Assembly: GCA_934678955.1 (NCBI GenBank)
Contig: CAKUSI010000070.1
Location: forward strand, 1-13,587
From: an uncultured Austwickia sp.
Lineage (GTDB): Bacteria > Actinomycetota > Actinomycetes > Actinomycetales > Dermatophilaceae
Length of the DNA: 13,587 nt
Direction of reading: 5' to 3'
This document shows, in pieces, positions 1 to 6,215 of this stretch. The notes beneath the pieces were generated by a model. That model saw only the letters and a program-made list of their open reading frames with translations, made no database searches and was not told the DNA's origin. Within the stretch, counting starts at the first letter, position 1; the number at the start of each line of letters is the position of its first letter. Position numbers and translations under genes: made by a program.

Positions 1-1093
1 ACGCAGCCGAAAGGCAGGTCGAGAGGAGGATCGCACCTCTCGACCTGCCTTCCGCATTCCGGAAGCGAGCCGGGTCGAACGGCGAGTGCGCGTTGATGAC
101 GACGAGCTTGTTGGCGGGGACGTTGGCCAGGTCCTTCTTGAGCCAGTCGATCTGCTCCTGCGTGACGAACTCGGTGTAGCCGCCGTTGTCCCACTTGCCG
201 CCCGGCTTGGTGCCGTTGTAGCGGATGTTGTCGAGGGCGACCAGGTGCGTGTTGCCGACCTGCCACGAGAAGTACGCCGGGCCGAAGTCGCCCCGGTGGG
301 TGTCGAGGCTGTGCTCGTCGTCGGCGGCGTCGAAGTCCATGTCGTGGTTGCCGGGCAGCGCGCGGACCGGACCCTTGATCTGGCGGTAGATGTCCTTCGT
401 CGGGGCGTTGAGGGCGAGGTCGTCGCCGACGTTGTCGCCGAGCAGCAGCACGCCGCAGCCGCCGAGGTCGGTGCGCTTGGCAAGGTCGCGCACGGCGCCC
501 TGCTTGGCGTAGGCCACCTCCGCCAGGTTGTACGCCTGCGTGTCCGAGGCGATGGCGCAGTTCTGCGAGGTCTTCGCCGTCGCCTGGGACTTCACCATGG
601 GGAAGTTGACCGCCTGGGGCAGGGCGCCGGTGGGCTTGATGCCCCCGAAACGGAGCGCGGGCGAACCGTTGGGGAAGTGGTTGTAGGAGAACTGGGCGAT
701 ATTGTCCTCGTCGACCGGCACGGCGTAGCCGCTCGGCTGGGTGACGAAGACCGTCATCCGGTCGAACACCGGGAGCTGGTAGGCACCGTCGGCGTCGGTC
801 GTGACGACGTCGCGGCCGTTCGACACGGTGACTCCGGGGATGCCCTTCTCGTTCTCGTCGCGGGTGGAGTTGCGGTTGCCGTCCACGAAGACCGTGCCGG
901 TCAGGACCTCCGGGTCGGCGGCCCGGCCTCGGACGACCTGCACGTGGCCGGTGTAGTCGTCGCGGACCGTCTCGGCGGCGCGCGTGGGGTCCACGGGCGG
1001 GGCGGAGGCGGCGTACGAGGGGGCGGCGGGGGAAAGAGCCAGGCCGACCACGGGGAGGAAGGCCGCGGCGAGGCGACGATGTGCGATGCGCAT
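1..1093 (-). CDS. Secreted calcineurin-like metallophosphoesterase, 3' end outside window
   Basis: Partial gene: 364 codons are visible and no stop is reached before the left edge. Residues 1-29 form a signal peptide (basic MRIAHRR start, hydrophobic core, Ala-rich cleavage region), so the protein is probably exported. Residues about 64-125 look like the beta-sandwich N-terminal domain found in front of this phosphoesterase type (GTVFVDGNRN, then a GIPGVTVSNG stretch). The metallophosphatase core follows, with SDTQ at 183-186, GDN at 219-221, GNHD at 248-251 and NAHSPF from 334; these are metal-ligand motifs. The later GHxH motif and C-terminal domain expected for the family are not seen. The start at 1093 is set by AGGAG about seven bases upstream. 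The substrate is unknown; phosphomonoesters or phosphodiesters are typical. The last about 20 residues are encoded inside a perfect hairpin and do not resemble the family, so the gene may be broken or misassembled there. Confidence 0.85.
   Translation of the reverse strand, partial: MRIAHRRLAAAFLPVVGLALSPAAPSYAASAPPVDPTRAAETVRDDYTGHVQVVRGRAADPEVLTGTVFVDGNRNSTRDENEKGIPGVTVSNGRDVVTTDADGAYQLPVFDRMTVFVTQPSGYAVPVDEDNIAQFSYNHFPNGSPALRFGGIKPTGALPQAVNFPMVKSQATAKTSQNCAIASDTQAYNLAEVAYAKQGAVRDLAKRTDLGGCGVLLLGDNVGDDLALNAPTKDIYRQIKGPVRALPGNHDMDFDAADDEHSLDTHRGDFGPAYFSWQVGNTHLVALDNIRYNGTKPGGKWDNGGYTEFVTQEQIDWLKKDLANVPANKLVVINAHSPFDPARFRNAEGRSRGAILLSTCLSAA
11..51. repeat. Perfect 16-bp inverted repeat, terminator-like hairpin
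   Basis: Positions 11-26 (AAGGCAGGTCGAGAGG) and 36-51 are exact reverse complements around a 9-base loop. The shape is that of a strong intrinsic terminator, but no T-rich tail follows on either strand. It lies inside the open reading frame of the metallophosphoesterase rather than after a stop codon. It may be a true terminator behind a truncated gene, an inserted palindrome, or a fold-back artefact at a contig end. The sequence alone does not decide. Confidence 0.6.
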
Positions 1094-1286
1094 GAGCTCT
1101 CCTGTGAGGGGCGGGGCGAAAGCCATTGGGGCCGAAGGATTCTGGCCCAGCGCCTAACCTGGCGAGCCCGAGTGACGCCCACGTGGACGCCACGCCAGCA
1201 GCCGATGTCGATCGCGCGCTCGGCACGTACAGGGGGAAAACTCTTGGGCAACACAGGGATCGACGGGTTTGGGGCACCCGCGACGG

Positions 1287-2114
1287 TTAGCGTTCCGCGA
1301 CGCTCTGGCGGTGTTCCTGGGCGACGTCGCGCACGGTCGGGGCGCGATCCTTGGTCCGCAGGCGCACGTAGAGCCAGTGCCCCAGCGCCACGGCCAGCGC
1401 CCAGGCCAGCCCGGCCGCCGCCCCGGCCAGCACGTCCGTCAGCCAGTGGTGCCCGAGATAGACGCGGGACAGCGCCATGAGCGCGCAGAAACACACGAGG
1501 GCGGCCACGGTGAGCGCGCGACCGATCCGGCTCATCACGTACATCAACACCAGGTATGCCAGCACCGTGGCCACGACGACGGCGTTGAGGGTATGTCCGC
1601 TGGGGAAGCTGGCCGAGCTCTCCAGCGGGGGCACCGCCTCCTCGTAGGGCGGGCGCGCCCGCGCCGTGAGTTCCTTGCCTTGCGTGGTCAGGATCAACGA
1701 CCCGGCGGTGGCCGCGATCATCAACACGATCGGCGTCCGAGTGCGCCACCACCACGCCAGGATCACGACCACGGTGGTGGCCAGGATCGGCATCCCGATC
1801 TTGCCGCCAAGTTGCGTGTACGCCGTCGCCGCCGTGTCCAGCCAGCCCTCCCGGTGCGCGACCATCCAGGACTGCACCGGCCGGTCGACCATGTCGGCCG
1901 CGCCGCCGGACTTGACGCCCTCGTAGATCTCGTCGAGGGAGTGCGTGGCCAGGATCATGACCGCGAACGCGGCCACGACGGGGATGAGCCCGAGGACGCG
2001 CGCCTGGCGCTTCGTGGCGCGCCCCGGACTGACCCGGCCCGGGGCGAGCTCGACCGCCCGGATCCTCGGATCGCGGGGCGGTGCGGGGTCGCGTCCGGAC
2101 CTGTCGGCTGTCAT
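1287..2114 (-). CDS. PAP2-family membrane phosphatase
   Basis: 275 residues. It has the three phosphatidic acid phosphatase type 2 signatures: KxxxxxxRP (K147 to R154-P155), PSGH at 171-174, and SRxxxxxHxxxD (S216, R217, H223, D227). These supply the phosphate pocket and the catalytic histidines. About six hydrophobic segments (roughly 41-58, 106-123, 127-143, 176-194, 200-214, 228-247) place it in the membrane with its active site facing outward, as in undecaprenyl-pyrophosphate or lipid phosphate phosphatases. The exact lipid substrate cannot be told. The start at 2114 is chosen because AGGAGA lies nine bases upstream. The frame stays open to 2282, with an ATG at 2165, but neither upstream start has a good ribosome binding site. 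The next gene downstream on the same strand is the metallophosphoesterase, 193 bases away, so a shared transcript is possible but not shown. Confidence 0.9.
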   Translation of the reverse strand: MTADRSGRDPAPPRDPRIRAVELAPGRVSPGRATKRQARVLGLIPVVAAFAVMILATHSLDEIYEGVKSGGAADMVDRPVQSWMVAHREGWLDTAATAYTQLGGKIGMPILATTVVVILAWWWRTRTPIVLMIAATAGSLILTTQGKELTARARPPYEEAVPPLESSASFPSGHTLNAVVVATVLAYLVLMYVMSRIGRALTVAALVCFCALMALSRVYLGHHWLTDVLAGAAAGLAWALAVALGHWLYVRLRTKDRAPTVRDVAQEHRQSVAER

Positions 2115-2261
2115 GGACCGACTCTCCTGGAAGTGCGGTGGGTTGTGCAGCTTGATGTACGGCATGTCTTCGCCCGCGCAGCGTCCACGGCACCCGGGCA
2201 GGTTTGAGGCCACCGGTGCGGCGGGTATCTGCCACGTGGCCGAGGGCAGCCAGAAGCCGTT

Positions 2262-2286
2262 CGACACGACACGACACGACACGACA
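2262..2286. repeat. Five tandem copies of CGACA
   Basis: A 25-base perfect pentamer array lies in the 240-base divergent region between the PAP2 phosphatase (-) and the DJ-1-like gene (+). Shortly after it, TCGGTGACGAC occurs twice, 12 bases apart (around 2304 and 2316). No clear promoter hexamers could be assigned here for either gene. The repeats may affect spacing in the regulatory region or be simple slippage products. Confidence 0.8.
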
Positions 2287-2354
2287 AGGCGCCGGCGACG
2301 GCATCGGTGACGACGTCGGTGACGACAACGTCAGCACGCTGATGAGGAGGCGAG

Positions 2355-3071
2355 ATGGCCAAGAAGAACGCGGCGAAGGGCAAGCGTGTCCTCGCGGTGG
2401 TCACGAGCGCGGCGGAGTACGAGGCGGTCGGTTACCGGACCGGGCTGTGGCTGGGGGAGCTCACGCACTTCTATGACGCGGTGACGAAGGCCGGTCACGA
2501 GGTGGTGATCGCCTCGGTCGCCGGGGGCCGCGTGCCGTTGGATCCCGAGAGCCTGGGAACGCTCATGCTCAAGCTCGGGGGCACCGGCAAGCGGTACGAG
2601 GAGCGGGCCTTCATGGATCTGCTCGCGCAGACGCCGAGCCTGCGCGACATCGACGACGATCCGTTCGACGCGATCTACCTCACCGGCGGCCACGGCACGA
2701 TGTTCGACTTCCCGGACAACCCCGATCTGGCTCGCGTGATCCAGCGCCTCGACGCGCAAGGGCGGGTCGTCTCCGCCGTCTGCCACGGGCCCGCCGGGTT
2801 CCTCGGCGTCCGGCGCGAGGACGGCTCGGCGTTCCTCAAGGGCCGGAAGGTGACCGGCTTCAGCTGGCCCGAGGAGAAGCTCGCCGGCCGCGCGGACGCC
2901 GTCCCCTTCCGGCTGGACAAGCGCCTCGAGCAGGAAGGCGCCTCCTATTCCAAGGCGCTCCGCCCGATGGCGTCGAAGGTCGTCGTCGACGGTCGCCTTG
3001 TGACCGGCCAAAACCCCAGCAGCGCCAGAGGCGTCGCCAAGGAGGTCCTGAGGCTCCTCAGGAAGGCCTGA
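2355..3071 (+). CDS. DJ-1/PfpI (class I glutamine amidotransferase-like) protein, Hsp31 type
   Basis: 238 residues, full length for the Hsp31-like branch of the DJ-1/PfpI superfamily. The nucleophile elbow is SAVCHGPAG with Cys143 followed by His144. Glu35 in LWLGELTHFYD fits the acidic residue that sits next to the cysteine. YLTGGHGTMFDFP (108-120) and TGFSWPEEKLAG (167-178) are further family signatures. Relatives act as glyoxalase III (converting methylglyoxal to lactate), protein deglycases or chaperones in the cytoplasm; which applies here is unknown. Start choice is secure: AGGAGG at 2344-2349, five bases before the ATG. The 3' end overlaps the convergent MurB-like gene by 14 bases. It is transcribed divergently from the PAP2 gene. 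No signal peptide is present. Confidence 0.9.
   Translation: MAKKNAAKGKRVLAVVTSAAEYEAVGYRTGLWLGELTHFYDAVTKAGHEVVIASVAGGRVPLDPESLGTLMLKLGGTGKRYEERAFMDLLAQTPSLRDIDDDPFDAIYLTGGHGTMFDFPDNPDLARVIQRLDAQGRVVSAVCHGPAGFLGVRREDGSAFLKGRKVTGFSWPEEKLAGRADAVPFRLDKRLEQEGASYSKALRPMASKVVVDGRLVTGQNPSSARGVAKEVLRLLRKA
3046..3063. terminator. Possible bidirectional hairpin at the convergent gene ends
   Basis: TCCTGAGG at 3046-3053 and CCTCAGGA at 3056-3063 form a perfect 8-bp inverted repeat with a 2-base spacer. It is nested within GGTCC (3044-3048) and GGACC (3075-3079). It lies within the last codons of the DJ-1-like gene and over the stop of the MurB-like gene, where a shared terminator would be useful. There is no T-run, and the 2-base loop is too tight for the full stem to form. 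Confidence 0.35.
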
Positions 3072-3735
3072 ATTGGACCTGAGGCGAGCCATCACCCGAT
3101 GCTGCGAGCACCATCGTTCGGACGCGCTCGAGGGGCGCTCGTTCCCCGAGCTCCAACCCGAGGGCGCGGGCCAGGCCCTCGTCGCGGATGGGGTCCGACA
3201 GGTCGCCCTGCCGGAAGAGGAACTCGACGCTGAGGATCACGTAGCGCGCCGAGCCGTCCGGCAGGCGTGCGCGGGAGAAGCGCGACCCCTCGCCGTCGAA
3301 GCCACAGTCCACGGCCGCGAATCGGCGCGTACCGTCCGCCTCCCGATCGAAGGTGCGCACGGCGGCGACGGCGTCGCCCACCGCCTGACCGCAGGACCGG
3401 GCGTTGGCGGCCGTGACGCCGCTGACGGATCCCGGCAGGCCCGAGAGGCGCTCGATGCCGACCCAATCCCGCTGGACGGCCATGGCCACGACGTCGTCCC
3501 ACGGCCAGCCCGCTCCCACCGCGACCTGCACCGCGCCGCAGAACGCGAGGGCATCCTCGCCGCAGTCGGCGTCGTTGACGGACAGGTCGCGCGCGGTCAC
3601 CCGGACTATCCGGCCCCCGGCAGCGTGCGGCTCCTCCGGGTCGCCGGGACCGATGACCCGCACGGGCACGCCCGCGGCGTCGGCCTCCCGGACGGCCTGG
3701 ATGAGCTCCGTCTCGGTGCGCGCGACGACCTCCAT
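3058..3735 (-). CDS. MurB-like FAD-binding-domain protein lacking the catalytic C-terminal domain
   Basis: 225 residues, against about 300-370 for true UDP-N-acetylenolpyruvoylglucosamine reductase (MurB). Resemblance covers an N-terminal piece (TETELIQAVREADAAGVPV), the core GIERLSGLPGSVSGVTAANA (93-112) followed by GQAVGDAV, and the stretch FRQGDLSDPIRDEGLARALG ending near VRTMVLAA at 204-212. What MurB needs is missing. The usual GGGSN flavin loop reads GPGDPEEP. The CxFxYRxSxFK active-site region reads CGFDGEGSRFS, so Tyr and Arg are lost. The whole C-terminal domain with the proton-donor Ser and catalytic Glu is absent. The last about 15 residues are unrelated and run antisense into the neighbouring gene. 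The start at 3735 is preferred because GGAGG precedes it by eight bases; the upstream ATG at 3774 lacks proper spacing. It is probably a non-catalytic paralogue or a decaying gene, not the cell's MurB. Confidence 0.75.
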   Translation of the reverse strand: MEVVARTETELIQAVREADAAGVPVRVIGPGDPEEPHAAGGRIVRVTARDLSVNDADCGEDALAFCGAVQVAVGAGWPWDDVVAMAVQRDWVGIERLSGLPGSVSGVTAANARSCGQAVGDAVAAVRTFDREADGTRRFAAVDCGFDGEGSRFSRARLPDGSARYVILSVEFLFRQGDLSDPIRDEGLARALGLELGERAPLERVRTMVLAASGDGSPQVQFRPS

Positions 3736-3785
3736 GGGCTTGTCCTCCGTCCTTGAGTGGCTCCCGTGGCTCATCCTTCGGTCGT

Positions 3786-4022
3786 TCAGTCCTCGGGCAG
3801 CGCGGCGAACGCCTTCTTGGCGCCGAGGTACCAGTCCAGCGACTTCTTGGGCCGCAACCAGCGACCCTTCATCTCCTTGGCGGCCTGCTCGTGGCTCGCG
3901 TCACCGGCGGCCACCGCCTCCTTCAGGTGCTGATCCTGTGCCTTGATCACGTCGTCGGCGCTCTCGCCGCGGTGTGGGTGGTCGCAGGGTCCGCCGAGCT
4001 GACGGCAGGTCATGGTCTTCAT
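3786..4022 (-). CDS. DUF1059 family small protein
   Basis: 78 residues. The N-terminus, MKTMTCRQLGGPCD, is the hallmark of DUF1059, with Cys6 and Cys13 and the downstream His32 in the pattern that gives these small proteins a possible metal site. The C-terminal third (KGRWLRPKKSLDWYLGAKKA) is basic and extends beyond the minimal family core. Function is not established for the family. The start at 4022 is supported by GAGGAG eight bases upstream; a second ATG three codons later is also possible. The stop is 50 bases before the start of the MurB-like gene on the same strand, so the two may be co-transcribed. The frame stays open upstream to 4457 but that extension is non-coding in this frame. 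Confidence 0.85.
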   Translation of the reverse strand: MKTMTCRQLGGPCDHPHRGESADDVIKAQDQHLKEAVAAGDASHEQAAKEMKGRWLRPKKSLDWYLGAKKAFAALPED

Positions 4023-4110
4023 GGTCGCTCTCCTCGAGGGTGGTGTCGACGTGGGGATGGCGTGGACGTGATGCTGGAGGCGCGGCCCGCGTGGCGGCGT
4101 TCCGCCGCCG

Positions 4111-4194
4111 GGCCTCATGCGCGTCGCCCAGGACACCCGATGCGATGCGCAGCAGTCGCGGCCGCTCGGCCTCGAAGGCGGTGGTCCGGTCCAT
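4111..4194 (-). pseudogene. N-terminal remnant of an ECF sigma factor (SigJ-like)
   Basis: The first 28 codons from the ATG at 4194 include FEAERPRLLRIASGVLGDAH, which matches the region 2 opening of SigJ-type extracytoplasmic-function sigma factors (usual form: FExxRPRLxxxAYRMLGSxADA). A strong Shine-Dalgarno (GGGAGGGGGG, about four bases before the ATG) is preserved. The expected EDxVQ continuation is missing: the frame becomes Arg/Ala/Pro-rich and runs on to 3901 through the DUF1059 gene. About 90 percent of a sigma factor is therefore absent. I infer an internal deletion that joined the sigma start to the DUF1059 upstream region. Only the similarity of the first 28 residues is directly supported. 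Confidence 0.6.
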
Positions 4195-4222
4195 GGCGCC
4201 CCCCTCCCTGTGGCTGTTCGGG

Positions 4223-4376
4223 TCAGTGTCCTCTTTCGGCGAGGTCGGCTTGTGCTGAGACGCCGCGGAGCATGAAGCCCGCGAAGATTGCCGGCCAAGA
4301 TGGCGGCGGCGATTCCGCCGGTCATGGAGCGCGTCAAGAACGCCCGCGCATGCCGCGAGTTGTAGCGTGCCGTCAT
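4223..4376 (-). pseudogene. Small single-span membrane protein gene with a one-base frameshift
   Basis: The ATG at 4376 lies one base after the antitoxin stop (TGA-G-ATG). The first 29 codons end in a hydrophobic run. Skipping one base at about 4288-4289 (a TT doublet on the plus strand) continues that run, giving GGIAAAILAGIFAGFMLRG, then about 12 polar residues and a TGA at 4223-4225. The repaired product would be 50 residues with one transmembrane helix. Without the correction the frame continues for 150 codons of unlikely sequence into the DUF1059 gene. The hydrophobic segment is continuous only across the shift, which argues for a recent indel or a sequencing error. The family is not recognised. 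Confidence 0.5.
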
Positions 4377-4377
4377 C

Positions 4378-4623
4378 TCAGGCAGGTCGGGAGAGCTCGT
4401 GTTCCACAGCCCTACGGATCCAAGACGAGACCGACCGATCATCAGCTTCGGCGGCACGCTTGACCTCTTCGAGCAGGTCAGCCGGGAAGCGCACCGGCAC
4501 GTGCGCGCTCAGCGCACGCCGACGGCGGCGCGGCCGGCCTTGCGGGTCCTGGTTCCGAGGATCTGCGTAGAACGCATGCTCCTCATCGGGGGTCATTTGG
4601 CGAGTGGTCTGGTCAGTGCTCAT
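4378..4623 (-). CDS. Ribbon-helix-helix antitoxin
   Basis: 81 residues. The C-terminal half has the ribbon-helix-helix (CopG/Arc-like) layout: a beta strand HVPVRF at 41-46, helix A from PADLLEEVKRAAEADD, and helix B from SVSSWIRRAVEHEL (64-77). Such domains dimerise, and the paired strands bind the operator DNA. The N-terminal half is polar with a basic cluster (RPRRRRR, 30-36). This part probably contacts and neutralises the partner toxin. Its start overlaps the end of the upstream toxin-like gene by 11 bases, as in type II toxin-antitoxin operons of the BrnT/BrnA order (toxin first). Autoregulation of the operon is expected from the family but the operator was not identified. Confidence 0.75.
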   Translation of the reverse strand: MSTDQTTRQMTPDEEHAFYADPRNQDPQGRPRRRRRALSAHVPVRFPADLLEEVKRAAEADDRSVSSWIRRAVEHELSRPA

Positions 4624-4879
4624 TACGGTCCCTCCGGTAGGTGGCGGCGAGGCCCGAAGATGCCTCGTAGCAGCCGATCGGCCGACACCTGGTGAGGTCG
4701 CCCGAACGGGATGCGGCCAGCGGGATCACGAGAACGCGTCCGTCGACCTCGGCGAGCATCAGCCAATGGGCAGGGGGCTTGGCAGGGTAGAACAGCGGTT
4801 CGCTGTTCCACGCGTCGACCACATCGCCCATCCCCAGATGTGGATGCTTGAACAGGTGGGCAGATCGTGCAGTCTGCAC
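4613..4879 (-). CDS. Probable BrnT-like toxin of a type II toxin-antitoxin pair
   Basis: 88 residues. The layout RSAHLFKHPHLGMGDVVDAW, then a hydrophobic strand (HWLMLAEVDGRVLVIPLA), then a C-terminal CRPIGCYEASSGLAATYRR resembles BrnT-like and related small RNase-type toxins: an early His-rich segment, a central strand pair and a terminal helix with a conserved Arg/Tyr. The resemblance is by pattern only and remote. The stronger argument is context: it sits directly before and overlaps a ribbon-helix-helix antitoxin gene. The start is a GTG at 4879, the first possible start after an in-frame stop about 50 bases upstream. No good Shine-Dalgarno precedes it, so the 5' end may be leaderless or slightly damaged. 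It could instead be an uncharacterised small protein paired with the antitoxin. Confidence 0.55.
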   Translation of the reverse strand: MQTARSAHLFKHPHLGMGDVVDAWNSEPLFYPAKPPAHWLMLAEVDGRVLVIPLAASRSGDLTRCRPIGCYEASSGLAATYRRDRNEH

Positions 4880-4925
4880 AGCATCTCGACAGTGTGACCG
4901 GTCGACACACGGACGTCACCCGGGG

Positions 4926-5777
4926 TCACCGGCGCGGCTTGCCCCAGCCCGTCATCATTTCCGCGGTCGCCGCGTCGTAGTGCGAGAAGAACGCGCTCTC
5001 GCCCTCGTCCAGGCCGCGCAAGGCGTCCATCTCGTGCTCGCTCAACGTGAAATCGAAGACGGCGAGGTTCTCCTCCATTCGTTCGCGCCGCACGGACTTG
5101 GGGATGACGACGACGTCGCTCTGGATCAGGAACCGCAGGATGACCTGGGCGACGGACTTGCCGTGGCCCGCGCCGATCTCGGCGATGACGGGGTTGGTGA
5201 AGATGTCCTTGCGGCCCTCCGCGAACGGGCCCCAGGACTCATGGGTTACGCCGTATTTGGCCATGACGTCGTGTGCGGCGCGCTGCTGGAAGAACGGGTG
5301 GGTCTCGACCTGGTTCACGGCGGGGACGACCTCGGCGAACCGCGCGATGTCGATCAGCCGGTCCGGGTAGAAGTTGCTGACGCCGATCGCTCGCACCTTG
5401 CCGTCGCGCAGCGCCGCCTCCATCGCCCGATAGGCGCCGTAATAGTCGCCGAACGGCTGGTGGACGAGGAGCAGGTCGATGTAGTCGGTCTGCAGCCTGG
5501 CCAGGGAGTCCTCGATCGAGGCAGCCGCGCGCTGCTCGTCTGCGTTGGAGATCCACACCTTCGTGGTGAGGAAGAGCTCCTCGCGCGGGACACCACACTT
5601 CGCCACGGCGGCGCCCACGCCGTCCTCGTTGCGATAGGCCTGCGCGGTGTCGATCGACCGATAGCCGACGGCGATCGCGTCCGCGACGCAGCGCTCGCAC
5701 TCGGCCGGATCGACCTGGTAGACGCCATAACCCAGCATTGGCATGACGACCCCGTTGTTCAGCGTGACGTGCTCCAT
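4926..5777 (-). CDS. Aldo/keto reductase, 2,5-diketo-D-gluconate reductase-like
   Basis: 283 residues, a full-length (alpha/beta)8-barrel aldo/keto reductase. The catalytic tetrad is complete: Asp43, Tyr48, Lys73 and His106 (in LLLVHQPF). NADPH is held by the C-terminal loop [15 protein letters not shown] (224-238), and GVSNF at 132-136 is a family signature. The enzyme would reduce aldehydes or ketones in the cytoplasm with NADPH. The sequence falls near the 2,5-diketo-gluconate reductase/prostaglandin F synthase-like group, but the substrate is not determined. The start at 5777 has AAGGGG upstream, and a TAGCGT -10 box is visible further upstream. It follows the ferredoxin gene on the same strand by 111 bases. 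A role in the P450 pathway is possible only by proximity. Confidence 0.9.
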   Translation of the reverse strand: MEHVTLNNGVVMPMLGYGVYQVDPAECERCVADAIAVGYRSIDTAQAYRNEDGVGAAVAKCGVPREELFLTTKVWISNADEQRAAASIEDSLARLQTDYIDLLLVHQPFGDYYGAYRAMEAALRDGKVRAIGVSNFYPDRLIDIARFAEVVPAVNQVETHPFFQQRAAHDVMAKYGVTHESWGPFAEGRKDIFTNPVIAEIGAGHGKSVAQVILRFLIQSDVVVIPKSVRRERMEENLAVFDFTLSEHEMDALRGLDEGESAFFSHYDAATAEMMTGWGKPRR

Positions 5778-5821
5778 CGACTCGACCCCTTCGCCCGCGG
5801 ACGGTTCGCTCTCACCTCGAG

Positions 5822-5827
5822 ACGCTA
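5822..5827 (-). promoter_or_regulatory. Candidate -10 box (TAGCGT) for the aldo/keto reductase
   Basis: On the minus strand TAGCGT fits the actinobacterial TAnnnT -10 pattern. It would start transcription near 5814, leaving a leader of about 37 bases that contains the ribosome binding site. The same hexamer serves as the candidate -10 of the P450 gene. No convincing -35 was found. Confidence 0.4.
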
Positions 5828-5888
5828 GCGGGTGGGCCGTCTTTCCGACGTCTGGGGCGCCGTCGACCGGTCGCCCAGTCCGACAGCC

Positions 5889-6092
5889 CTACGCGTCCGC
5901 CTCGTCGATCGAGATCGCCCCGGTCGGGCAGAGCGCCGCGGCCGCCCGGATCGCGCCCCGCCTGTCCTGCGGCGGGTCCGCCGCGATGACGTACGACACC
6001 GCGTCCTCCTCGCGCTGGTCGAAGACGTCCGGCGCACTCAGGACGCACTGCCCCGCGCCGATGCACTTCGTCTCGTCGATGCGGATGCGCAT
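5889..6092 (-). CDS. Ferredoxin, [3Fe-4S] type, P450 partner
   Basis: 67 residues, the normal size for the small ferredoxins that feed electrons to bacterial P450s. Cluster ligands are Cys10, Cys16 and Cys55 (followed by Pro56). The position of the fourth ligand of a [4Fe-4S] protein, in CIGAGQC, is Ala13, so a [3Fe-4S] cluster is expected. The start at 6092 follows GAGGAGGAG; the frame is open upstream to 6140 but that extension has no start support. The gene is divergent from the P450 at 6216, which makes it the likely electron donor. A matching ferredoxin reductase is not encoded in this window and must be supplied from elsewhere. Confidence 0.9.
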   Translation of the reverse strand: MRIRIDETKCIGAGQCVLSAPDVFDQREEDAVSYVIAADPPQDRRGAIRAAAALCPTGAISIDEADA

Positions 6093-6170
6093 ACCGTCTC
6101 CTCCTCGGTTCGCTCCCCGTCCGTGCCGGGGACGACTCACAGGTGGGTCGCAACGTCAGCGGGCCGACCT

Positions 6171-6187
6171 CTCGTTAGCGTAATGAG
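6171..6187 (+). promoter_or_regulatory. P450 promoter with overlapping inverted repeat, possible operator
   Basis: TAGCGT at 6176-6181 fits a -10 box. It would place the start of transcription near 6188, about 28 bases before the P450 ATG and upstream of its Shine-Dalgarno. The box lies inside the imperfect inverted repeat CTCGTTA-GCG-TAATGAG (7-base arms, one mismatch, 3-base spacer). A repressor bound there would block the promoter. No regulator gene is adjacent. The -35 region (about 6153-6158) is weak. Confidence 0.4.
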
Positions 6188-6215
6188 CACCGACGACGCG
6201 CAGGAGGGGACCGCG

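Noticed and set aside
1263..1281. Hairpin CGGGT/ACCCG after the PAP2 stop as a terminator
   Set aside because: The stem is only 5 bp with a long loop and no T-run, within the chance level for such GC-rich DNA.
86..1480. Long plus-strand open frame of 464 codons
   Set aside because: It is antisense to the metallophosphoesterase and the end of the PAP2 gene, has low-complexity Val/Gly/Arg-rich composition, and lacks family motifs.
2262..2286. CGACA array considered as a CRISPR-like or iteron array
   Set aside because: The unit is only five bases with no spacers, and no replication or cas genes are nearby.
3736..3774. Alternative start of the MurB-like gene at 3774
   Set aside because: The ATG has no correctly spaced ribosome binding site, while the ATG at 3735 has GGAGG eight bases upstream.
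3901..4110. Continuation of the sigma-factor frame as a 97-residue gene
   Set aside because: After residue 28 it is Arg/Pro-rich, has no sigma features, and overlaps the well-supported DUF1059 gene in another frame.
5858..5878. Possible hairpin GGGCG/CGCCC between ferredoxin and aldo/keto reductase genes
   Set aside because: A short stem with a long loop and no T-rich tail; not separable from background.
6183..6215. Alternative P450 start at 6183
   Set aside because: It directly follows the candidate -10 box and lacks a Shine-Dalgarno. The ATG at 6216 has AGGAGGGG.
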